Part shown: piece after piece, positions 52,013 through 59,089 of the stretch
How the letters are laid out: every line of letters starts with the position of its first letter
Numbering within the stretch: position 1 is the first letter of the stretch
NCBI GenBank assembly: GCA_016715895.1
Contig: JADJXH010000003.1
Coordinates: 1-64,000, forward strand
Direction: 5' to 3'
Origin: Flavobacteriales bacterium
GTDB taxonomy: Bacteria; Bacteroidota; Bacteroidia; Flavobacteriales_F; PHOS-HE28
DNA length: 64,000 nucleotides
The notes under the pieces: model-generated
Databases searched by the model: none
The model's input: the letters and a program-made list of their open reading frames with translations, nothing else
What the model was told of the DNA's origin: nothing
Position numbers and translations under genes: made by a program

Positions 52013-52034
52013 CAAGTTTACGCGGCTATCTTGG
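52013..52034. promoter_or_regulatory. Back-to-back -7 boxes for the CDF and Crp/Fnr genes
   Basis: Minus-strand TAAACTTG (52020-52013) is 4 bp before the CDF ATG (52008), and plus-strand TATCTTGG (52027-52034) is 4 bp before the regulator ATG (52039). The boxes are only 6 bp apart, so the two promoters overlap and each one's -33 region lies in the other gene. Confidence 0.5.
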
Positions 52035-52038
52035 GGCC

Positions 52039-52668
52039 ATGGATGAACTGGCCCAGGCCATGAAGGCCATGCCCGCGCTGGAGGGCGAACTGGTGCGCAA
52101 GATGATGACCGAAGGCCGCGTGGTGGAGGTGCCCGCCGGCACCGAGCTGTTGCACGAAGGCGCCTACGTGCACGAGCTGCCGATCCTGCTGGAGGGCCTG
52201 GTGCGCGTCTTCATCGGCCACGAGGACAAGGAGCTGCTGCTCTACTTCATCGAACCCAGCGACAGCTGCGTGATGAGCTTCGCGGCGATGACGGGGCGCA
52301 CGCCCAGCCGCATCAACGCCGTGGCCGAGCGACCCAGCAAGCTGCTGATGGTGCCCGAGGCGAAGCTGAGGCAATGGATGCGCGAGCATCCCTCGCTCAG
52401 CGAGCTCTTCTTCCATCAGTACCACGAGCGCTACAACGACATGCTGCACACCGTGGAGCAGGTGGCCTTCGGCGACCTGCCCACCCGCCTGCTCGATCAC
52501 CTGAAGCGCCTGAAGGGTGTGACGGGGGATGAGCTGCTCGATGTGCGGCATGCCCGGCTGGCGCAGGAGCTGGGCTCGGCCCGCGAGGTGATCACCCGCA
52601 CCCTGCGCAAGCTGGAGGATGAGGGCCGCATCCGGCAGCTGCCCGGCGGCATCCGGGTGCTCGGGTGA
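52039..52668 (+). CDS. Crp/Fnr-family transcriptional regulator
   Basis: A 209-residue regulator: cyclic-nucleotide-binding-like beta roll (VVEVPAGTELLHEGAYVHELPILLEGLVRVF), a long dimer helix and a winged HTH (LDVRHARLAQELGSAREVITRTLRKLEDEGRIRQLPGGI). Neither the cyclic-nucleotide contacts (no RXS motif) nor Fnr cysteines are present, so the effector is unknown. ATG 52039 is 4 bp from the TATCTTGG box. Divergent from the metal exporter. Confidence 0.88.
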   Translation: MDELAQAMKAMPALEGELVRKMMTEGRVVEVPAGTELLHEGAYVHELPILLEGLVRVFIGHEDKELLLYFIEPSDSCVMSFAAMTGRTPSRINAVAERPSKLLMVPEAKLRQWMREHPSLSELFFHQYHERYNDMLHTVEQVAFGDLPTRLLDHLKRLKGVTGDELLDVRHARLAQELGSAREVITRTLRKLEDEGRIRQLPGGIRVLG

Positions 52669-52695
52669 CCGAGGTCACCGGAAGGGGAGGAGGGG

Positions 52696-52833
52696 ATGCG
52701 GCAGCTTCGCCGCATGGCCGCCCTGCCGAAGTGGATGAAGCTGGTGATCGTGTGCATCGCCTGCGTCGGCATCGCGTTCGGAGTGGCCCTCGTGATCCGT
52801 TCATTCACCCCTTCAACACCCTTGACGCCATGA
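52696..52833 (+). CDS. Possible 45-residue single-helix membrane protein
   Basis: ATG at 52696 after GGGAGGAGGGG. The 45 residues (MRQLRRMAALPKWMKL, then VIVCIACVGIAFGVALVI) encode a basic head and one membrane helix, and stop at 52831-52833, overlapping the start of the DUF2892 gene. The frame is too short for a statistical call; the evidence is the helix, the overlap and the upstream purine run. Confidence 0.4.
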   Translation: MRQLRRMAALPKWMKLVIVCIACVGIAFGVALVIRSFTPSTPLTP

Positions 52834-53045
52834 TGAAGAAGAACGTCGGCAACATCGACCGCATCGTCCGCATCCTCCTTGCCCTTGTGTTCGGCTACCT
52901 GTACTTCACCGGTGCGGTGGTCGGGCTGGTCGGTACCGTGCTGCTGGTCCTGGGCGGCATCTTCCTGCTCACTGCGCTGGTGGGCACCTGCCCCATCTAC
53001 AGCGTCCTGGGCATGAGCACCTGCCCGGTGAAGCAGAAGGGCTGA
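52830..53045 (+). CDS. DUF2892 (YgaP-like) small membrane protein
   Basis: A 71-residue protein with two helices: MKKNVGNIDRIVRILLALVFGYLYF and VGLVGTVLLVLGGIFLLTALVG, then CPIYSVLGMSTCPVKQKG. NxDRxxR at the start and the CPxY..LG..TC end are the DUF2892 pattern, of unknown function, sometimes fused to rhodanese domains. ATG at 52830 or 52833 overlaps the 45-residue frame. Confidence 0.85.
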   Translation: MMKKNVGNIDRIVRILLALVFGYLYFTGAVVGLVGTVLLVLGGIFLLTALVGTCPIYSVLGMSTCPVKQKG

Positions 53046-53141
53046 GGCGCTGCACGCATCGCTGATGTGGGGCCGTTCCGCAGGGGACGGCCCTCGTCGT
53101 TCCTGGGGCGGTGCGTAACCTTGCGGCCCATTCCCGAGGCC

Positions 53142-54452
53142 ATGCTCTACCTGCTCATCGCGCTCATCTTCATCGTCGGCTATGCCGGCATCGCCCTGGA
53201 ACACCCCCTGAAGGTGAACAAGGCGGCGAGCGCCGTGCTCACCGGCATGCTCATCTGGACGATCATCATGCTGGGTCATGATCAGTTGTTCCCCGCGGGG
53301 GAAGGCGGGCACGACCACATCCTGCATCAGTTGTTCGAGCACATCAGCGAGATCGCCAGCATCCTGTTCTTCCTCCTGGGGGCCATGGCGGTGGTGGAAC
53401 TGATGGATGCGCACGAGGGGTTCAGGGTCATCACCGACCGCATTCGAAGCACCAACAAACGCGCGCTGTTGTGGGTGATCGGTGTGCTCACCTTCTTCAT
53501 GAGCGCCGCGCTGGACAACATGACCACCTCGATCGTGATGGCGGCGCTGCTGCGCAAGTTCATCCGCGACAAGGACGATGTGTGGACCTTCGCGGGCCTG
53601 GTGATCATCGCGGCCAACGCCGGTGGTGCGTGGAGCCCCATCGGCGACGTCACCACCATCATGCTGTGGATCGGCGGGCAGGTCACCACGGCCAACATCA
53701 TCCTGAAGCTGATCATGCCGAGCCTGGTGTGCCTCGTGCTGCCGTTGATCTACATGACGATGAAGGCGAAGGGCCGCCTGAACCTGGTGCAATTGCCGGA
53801 GCAGAGCGAAGAGGGATCGCCGGCCCGGCTCAGCACACGCGAGAAGTACATGGTCTTCTTCCTCGGCATGGCCACGCTGCTCGGGGTGCCGCTGTTCAAG
53901 TCGGTGACCCACCTGCCGCCCTTCATGGGGCTGATGCTGGGCCTGGGCGTACTGTGGATCTTCACCGAGTTCATCCATGAGCGGCATCCGAAGTGGAAGG
54001 AGCGCAGGCACATGACGGTGTCGTCGATCCTGTCGCGGGTGGACCACAGCAGCATCCTCTTCTTCCTGGGCATCCTGCTGGCGGTGGCCGGCCTGCAGGT
54101 GGCGGGCCACCTCACCGACCTGGCCCACGTGCTCGACCGCTCGCTGGGGAACATCTACGCCATCACCGGAGTGATCGGCGCCTTGAGCGCCATCGTGGAC
54201 AACGTGCCGCTGGTGGCCGCCGCCATGGGCATGTACCCGATGACACAGTTCCCCGTGGACCACACGTTCTGGGAGCTGCTGGCCTATTGCGCGGGCACCG
54301 GGGGCAGCATGCTCATCATCGGCAGCGCGGCCGGCGTGGCGGTGATGGGCATCCTGGGCATCGACTTCATGTGGTATGTGCGGCGCATGACGGTGCCTGC
54401 CGCCCTGGGCTACGTGGGCGGCATCCTCACCTTCTGGCTGATGTGGCACTGA
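53142..54452 (+). CDS. nhaD: NhaD-type Na+/H+ antiporter
   Basis: A 436-residue antiporter of the NhaD/ion transporter superfamily. Ten to twelve helices, with conserved blocks VLTFFMSAALDNMTTSIVMAAL (the DN in helix V), GGAWSPIGDVTTIMLWI, SSILFFLGILLAVAGL, LSAIVDNVPLVAAAMGMYP and GTGGSMLIIGSAAGVA. It exchanges Na+ or Li+ for H+ at the inner membrane. ATG 53142 is chosen; TAACCTTG (53116-53123) is a near -7 box. The 200 bp after the gene (54453-54656) contain no gene. Confidence 0.9.
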   Translation: MLYLLIALIFIVGYAGIALEHPLKVNKAASAVLTGMLIWTIIMLGHDQLFPAGEGGHDHILHQLFEHISEIASILFFLLGAMAVVELMDAHEGFRVITDRIRSTNKRALLWVIGVLTFFMSAALDNMTTSIVMAALLRKFIRDKDDVWTFAGLVIIAANAGGAWSPIGDVTTIMLWIGGQVTTANIILKLIMPSLVCLVLPLIYMTMKAKGRLNLVQLPEQSEEGSPARLSTREKYMVFFLGMATLLGVPLFKSVTHLPPFMGLMLGLGVLWIFTEFIHERHPKWKERRHMTVSSILSRVDHSSILFFLGILLAVAGLQVAGHLTDLAHVLDRSLGNIYAITGVIGALSAIVDNVPLVAAAMGMYPMTQFPVDHTFWELLAYCAGTGGSMLIIGSAAGVAVMGILGIDFMWYVRRMTVPAALGYVGGILTFWLMWH

Positions 54453-54656
54453 GGGGTGCCTCGAAGAAGCTCGAACGGATGGCGCGCGACGCTATCATTC
54501 GCCCAGACGAGGCGCTCCGAAGAGAGGATACTGGAACGAAGTATCCGAGTGAGGAGGAACAACGGTTGGGCGAATGAGAGCAAGCGATGACCGCTATGCG
54601 CTCCTGCCATGAACGCCGCTGGAGCGAGGTTCTACGAGGTACCCTGAGCCCGGCCC

Positions 54657-55172
54657 TCACACGGTGGGGATGCCGTGCAGCTTGCACAGCCAGCCGATGT
54701 GGCCGATGTGGCTGCCCTCGTGGCGGATGGCGTGCATGATCACATCGCGCACCTGACCGGCCCCACCGAAGGGCAGGCCGGTGGGGTTGGGGCGGCTCAG
54801 GGCCTCCTCGTCCAGCGTGGCCACGTGCGCGATGGCCTGCCGGTGCACCTCGTGGAACATGTGCAGCACCTCCTCCACATGGGGCCGCTCCTCCTCGGGC
54901 GCGCCGTGGGCGCCCAGGGTGTAGTGCTTCGCCCAGCTGAACTTGATCACCGGTCCGCCGGTGCTGCGCAGCAGCAGGCCGTTCTCGCTGGTGGCCAGAT
55001 GGGCCACGAGCCAGAACGCGGAGTTCAGGGGCGTGCCCTCGCACACGAACCGCTTGTGCAGGGTGCCGTTGGTACCGTCGGGGTCGGCCTTCAGCAGGCG
55101 GCCGAGGTAGTACATCGTGTATTCCCGTGTGCGGTCCATCATGGCCGCCAGGAAGCGCGCTTCGTCGATCAT
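54657..55172 (-). CDS. DinB-family protein (171 aa)
   Basis: Four-helix metal-binding fold: MMDRTREYTMYYLGRLL, FWLVAHLATSENGLLL (first His), LHMFHEVHRQAIAHV and IMHAIRHEGSHIGHIGWLCKLHG (HxxxH). DinB-like proteins include the bacillithiol S-transferases (BstA type), and bshB1 is present in this window, so thiol conjugation is one possible role. The chosen ATG 55172 follows a TACCTTGC box by 5 bp. Confidence 0.83.
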   Translation of the reverse strand: MIDEARFLAAMMDRTREYTMYYLGRLLKADPDGTNGTLHKRFVCEGTPLNSAFWLVAHLATSENGLLLRSTGGPVIKFSWAKHYTLGAHGAPEEERPHVEEVLHMFHEVHRQAIAHVATLDEEALSRPNPTGLPFGGAGQVRDVIMHAIRHEGSHIGHIGWLCKLHGIPTV

Positions 55173-55191
55173 GCGGGCAAGGTAGCGGGGA

Positions 55192-56409
55192 TCAGCCGCG
55201 GGTGCGCAGCAACTCCTCCAGGTGGCGGCGCAGCGTGATCCCGGCGCTGTTCCAGTTCAGCCGCTCGTGGTGTTCGTTCAGGGCGCCGTGCGCCAGCTCC
55301 CGGTAGCGGTCATGGTCAAGCATCAGCTCGGCGATGCAGGTGGCGTAAGCGTCGGCATCGGCCTCCAGGGGCAGGGCCATGCCGTTCACCCCGTCGCGCA
55401 CCGAGCTGGGCGTGCCGCCCACGGCGGTGGTGATGCAGGGCACGCCGAACGCGTTGCATTCGCTGAAGACGATCGGCGAGCAATCGGCGCGGGTGGGCAG
55501 CAGCAGGAAGTGCGACCGCTGGATGAGGTTGGCGATGCGGCGCTGTCCGGCGGGCGTGTTCTTGGCGATGAACGGCACCACCTCGACGAACGCGGGCAGC
55601 TTCGTATCGGGTGGGGTGCAGCCCACGATGGTGAGGCGCACGGACAGCCCCCGGGCGTGGAGGGCCTTGGCCGTCCGCAGGGCGAGGTCCCCGCCCTTGC
55701 GTTCCCAGCTCACCGCCAGGAAGAGCAGCTCGCAGCGCTCCATCGGGCGGGTGTCGATCACCTGTTCGATGCGCGCGCGCGCCGGGATCCGGTCCAGGTT
55801 GCACCCGAAGGGCACCACACGGATCCGCGAGGGGTCGGCATCGTAGTGCTCCACCGCGGTGCGTGCCGCCCATTCGCTGGAATAGATGGCCAGGTCGCAG
55901 CTGCGCAGCGCCTCCCGCTCGAGGTCGTGCCCCTGCTTCAGGTAGCGCCGGGGGTAGTTGCGGTACTCCGGGTACAGCTCCAGGATGCCGGCGAAGGTGG
56001 CGTCGGTATAGAACACCTTCGGTCGGTCGCACTGCAGCAGCGCCACCGGGATGCTGCTGGGCGAGAAGACCACGTCGCAGTCGCTTTCCGCGAGCGCGTC
56101 GGCGATCTGGCCGGCGAAGCGCCTGGCCATGCTGGTGGTGCGTTCCACCGGGAAGATGCTGTCCGGCGAGATCCAGTGCTGCACCTTGTTCACCGCCTTG
56201 CGCAGCAGCACGCGGGTGCGTTGCAGTTCGCCGAGGTAGCGCATCCGCACCTGCTGGTCCTCCAGGCTCTTGGCGATGAACCGCACCGTGCCGCTCCAGG
56301 CCCGGACGTCGGTGGGGTCCATGCTGGTGGCGTACATCAACCGCAAGGGCGCTGTGCGCGTCCGTGCCGCCCTGGCCTTCCGCCTTTTCTCGCGCACGTC
56401 CTCCTCCAT
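55192..56409 (-). CDS. Glycosyltransferase family 4-like (405 aa)
   Basis: GT-B enzyme: LRLMYATSMDPTDVRAWSGTV, DVVFSPSSIPVALL, DLAIYSSEWAARTAVEHYDADPSRIRVVPFGCNLD, VSWERKGGDLALRTAKALHARGL and LPTRADCSPIVFSECNAFGVPCITTAVGGTPS (E-x7-E and nucleotide-binding loop). A basic N terminus (EKRRKARAARTRTAP). It is a single gene, not in the three-gene glycan operon. ATG 56409; GACCTTTG (minus strand, 56432-56425) is a near -7 box. Confidence 0.85.
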   Translation of the reverse strand: MEEDVREKRRKARAARTRTAPLRLMYATSMDPTDVRAWSGTVRFIAKSLEDQQVRMRYLGELQRTRVLLRKAVNKVQHWISPDSIFPVERTTSMARRFAGQIADALAESDCDVVFSPSSIPVALLQCDRPKVFYTDATFAGILELYPEYRNYPRRYLKQGHDLEREALRSCDLAIYSSEWAARTAVEHYDADPSRIRVVPFGCNLDRIPARARIEQVIDTRPMERCELLFLAVSWERKGGDLALRTAKALHARGLSVRLTIVGCTPPDTKLPAFVEVVPFIAKNTPAGQRRIANLIQRSHFLLLPTRADCSPIVFSECNAFGVPCITTAVGGTPSSVRDGVNGMALPLEADADAYATCIAELMLDHDRYRELAHGALNEHHERLNWNSAGITLRRHLEELLRTRG

Positions 56410-56514
56410 GCTCGTCCTTATGGTCAAAGGTCGGGCGAAGGTTCCGGTCCGTCAACAACTCCCCGTTGATGGGGCGCGGCCGGAGCGGTGGCCCGGGCCT
56501 GCCCATCGGTCCGG

Positions 56515-56522
56515 TACCTTTG
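56515..56522 (+). promoter_or_regulatory. -7 box (TACCTTTG) directly before aroC GTG
   Basis: Exact TAnnTTTG, 4 bp before the GTG start of aroC at 56527. With the usual box-to-start distance the transcript would begin at or within a base or two of the start codon, so this is the best leaderless candidate in the window. Confidence 0.65.
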
Positions 56523-56526
56523 CGCC

Positions 56527-57609
56527 GTGTCCGGCAACACCTTCGGCCAGATCTTCAGGCTCACCACCTTCGGGGAGAGCCACGGCCCGGCCATCGGCGG
56601 GGTGATCGAGGGCTGTCCCGCGGGGTTGAAGCTGCAGTTGGACGCTGTCCAACAGGAGCTGGACCGCCGTCGTCCGGGCAGCACGCCCCTGGGCACGGCG
56701 CGCAACGAAAGCGACACGGTGGAATGGCTCAGCGGCGTTCTGGACGGCACCGCCCTGGGCACACCCATCGGCTTCCTGATGCGGAACACCGATGCCCGCA
56801 GCGCGGATTACGACCACCTGAAGGATGTGTACCGGCCGGGTCATGCCGACAGGACCTGGGAGGACAAGTACGGCATCCGCGACCATCGCGGGGGCGGGCG
56901 GGCCAGCGCCAGGGAGACCGCCAGCAGGGTGGTGGGCGGGGCCGTGGCCCGGCAGCTGCTCGCCGTGAGCGGGGTGCAGGTTCAGGCCTGGGTGAGCCGG
57001 GTGGGGCAGGTGGCCCTGGACGTGCCGGTGCAGGACCTGGAGCTGGCCACCACCTATGCGAGCGACGTGCGTTGCCCGGATCCCGGGACCGCCGGACGAA
57101 TGGCCGCGGCGATCGAGGACACCCGCTCCGCAGGTGACACCCTGGGTGGCATGATCAGTGCCCGCCTCTCCGGGGTGCCGGCCGGTCTGGGCGGGCCGGT
57201 GTTCGACAAGCTGCACGCCGACCTGGGGAAGGCCATGCTGTCGATCAACGCGGTGAAAGGGTTCCAGGTGGGAAGCGGATTCGCGGCCGCAGCGATGCAT
57301 GGCTCCGTCCACAACGATGCCTACCGGACCGGCACGGAGGGTGCTGTGCGCACCGCCACCAACCGCAGCGGCGGGGTGCAGGGGGGCATCAGCAACGGCG
57401 AGGACATCCTGTTCGATGTGGCGTTCAAGCCCGTGAGCACACTGATGCGCGACCAGGCCACCGTGGATCGGCATGGTCGCGCGGTCACCCTGGAGGGGAA
57501 GGGCCGTCATGACCCCTGTGTCGTGCCCCGTGCGGTACCCGTGGTGGAGGCCATGGCCTGCCTGGTGCTCGCCGACCACCTGCTTCGACAACGCAGCGCC
57601 CGCCTATGA
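56527..57609 (+). CDS. aroC: Chorismate synthase
   Basis: Last step of the shikimate pathway: EPSP to chorismate, with reduced FMN. N-terminal signature NTFGQIFRLTTFGESHGPAIGG, then RNESDTVEWLSG, KYGIRDHRGGGRASARETASRVVGGAVARQLL, and the late GGVQGGISNGEDILFDVAFKPVSTL and GRHDPCVVPRAVPVVEAM. 360 residues. The start is GTG 56527, not the upstream ATG-equivalent, because the fused part has no homology and the -7 box lies just before this GTG. Overlaps the symporter gene by 4 bp. Confidence 0.95.
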   Translation: MSGNTFGQIFRLTTFGESHGPAIGGVIEGCPAGLKLQLDAVQQELDRRRPGSTPLGTARNESDTVEWLSGVLDGTALGTPIGFLMRNTDARSADYDHLKDVYRPGHADRTWEDKYGIRDHRGGGRASARETASRVVGGAVARQLLAVSGVQVQAWVSRVGQVALDVPVQDLELATTYASDVRCPDPGTAGRMAAAIEDTRSAGDTLGGMISARLSGVPAGLGGPVFDKLHADLGKAMLSINAVKGFQVGSGFAAAAMHGSVHNDAYRTGTEGAVRTATNRSGGVQGGISNGEDILFDVAFKPVSTLMRDQATVDRHGRAVTLEGKGRHDPCVVPRAVPVVEAMACLVLADHLLRQRSARL

Positions 57610-59039
57610 CCAAGACCCGCAAGCGTCTCCCATTGCACGTCCGGATCCTCATCGCCCTGGTGCTCGGGGTGGGGTGGGCCCTCCTGTCCAGCACGCTGGG
57701 TTGGAGCCGCTTCACCATGGACTGGATCGCGCCCTTCGGCGACATCTTCATCAACCTCTTGAAACTGATCGCCGTGCCCCTGGTGCTCTTCAGCATCATC
57801 AGCGGTGTGGCCGGCATGAGCGACGTCACCAAGCTGGGCCGGCTCGGCATCCGCACCCTGCTGATCTACCTCGGCACCACCATGACGGCCGTGTCCATCG
57901 GGCTGGTCATCGTGAACCTGATCAGGCCCGGCGCCCTGGCGGACGATGACCAACGCCTGCGCAACCGGATCGACTACGAGCTCTGGGTGCGCGAGACCAG
58001 CGGCGTGGACCGGCCGCTGGACGGGCGCTGCTTCAGTTGCGAGGAGGCCAACCGGACCCTGGTGGAGCAGGTGGCGGCCGCCCGAAAGGCCGGAGGGGCC
58101 GACGATTGGATCGGCGAGAAGGTGCAGCAGGCCAGGGCCACCAAGGAGGCGGGCCCCCTCCAGTTCCTGGTGGACATGGTGCCGAGCAACATCTTCCTCA
58201 GCTTCAACAACACGTTGATGTTGCAGGTGATCTTCTTCGCCATCTTCTTCGGCATCACCCTGCTCATGATCCCCGGTGACCGTGCCGGACCGGTCACCGC
58301 CTTCATGAACGGCTGCAACGATGTGTTCATGAAGATGGTGGACCTGGTGATGGAGGCCGCCCCCTTCTTCGTGTTCGCGCTCATGGCCGGCGTGGTGGCC
58401 CGCATGTCCGGCGACGATCCGGGGTCCGTGCTGGAGCTGTTCAAGGGGTTGGCCGGCTACGGCATCACCGTGGTGTTGGGCCTGGCCATCGTGCTGTTCC
58501 TCATCTACCCGGTGTTGCTGAGCCTGGTGCTGCGCCGCAACGTGTACGGCCGTTTCCTGCGCGCCATCAGTCCGGCCCAGCTGCTCGCCTTCAGCACCAG
58601 CAGCAGCGCGGCCACCCTGCCGGTGACGATGGACTGCGTGGAGGAGAACATCGGCGTGAGCAAGACCACAGCCAGCTTCGTGCTGCCCATCGGCGCCACG
58701 GTCAACATGGACGGCACCAGTCTTTACCAGGCCGTGGCGGTGATCTTCCTGGCGCAGTTCCATCTGGTGGAGCTCGGGCTCGCGCAACAGCTCACCATCG
58801 TGCTCACCGCCACCCTGGCCAGCATCGGGGCGGCCGCGGTGCCCAGCGCCGGGCTCATCATGCTCATCGTCGTGCTCAGTTCCCTGGGGCTCGATCCGGC
58901 GTGGATCGGCATCGTCTACGCCATCGACCGGCCGCTCGACATGTGCCGCACCGTGGTCAACGTCACCGGCGATGCCGTCGTCAGCAGCATCGTGGCACAC
59001 TCCCAGGGCGAGAAGCTCTTCGTGAACGCTGAACCTTGA
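57606..59039 (+). CDS. Dicarboxylate/amino acid:cation symporter (DAACS)
   Basis: Na+- or H+-coupled carrier for C4-dicarboxylates or acidic amino acids, 477 residues. Conserved parts are FINLLKLIAVPLVLFSIISG, AFSTSSSAATLPVTMDCVEENIG (serine-rich hairpin), GATVNMDGTSLYQAV (NMDGT) and IDRPLDMCRTVVNVTGDA. Between helices 3 and 4 there is an extra hydrophilic stretch (about 110-185) with CFSCEEAN, longer than in GltPh. The overlap with aroC is only positional; no functional link is apparent. Confidence 0.9.
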   Translation: MTKTRKRLPLHVRILIALVLGVGWALLSSTLGWSRFTMDWIAPFGDIFINLLKLIAVPLVLFSIISGVAGMSDVTKLGRLGIRTLLIYLGTTMTAVSIGLVIVNLIRPGALADDDQRLRNRIDYELWVRETSGVDRPLDGRCFSCEEANRTLVEQVAAARKAGGADDWIGEKVQQARATKEAGPLQFLVDMVPSNIFLSFNNTLMLQVIFFAIFFGITLLMIPGDRAGPVTAFMNGCNDVFMKMVDLVMEAAPFFVFALMAGVVARMSGDDPGSVLELFKGLAGYGITVVLGLAIVLFLIYPVLLSLVLRRNVYGRFLRAISPAQLLAFSTSSSAATLPVTMDCVEENIGVSKTTASFVLPIGATVNMDGTSLYQAVAVIFLAQFHLVELGLAQQLTIVLTATLASIGAAAVPSAGLIMLIVVLSSLGLDPAWIGIVYAIDRPLDMCRTVVNVTGDAVVSSIVAHSQGEKLFVNAEP

Positions 59040-59089
59040 ACCTGGAACGCTGAACAGGCCCCTCTGTCCACACCGAACACCCACGCACC

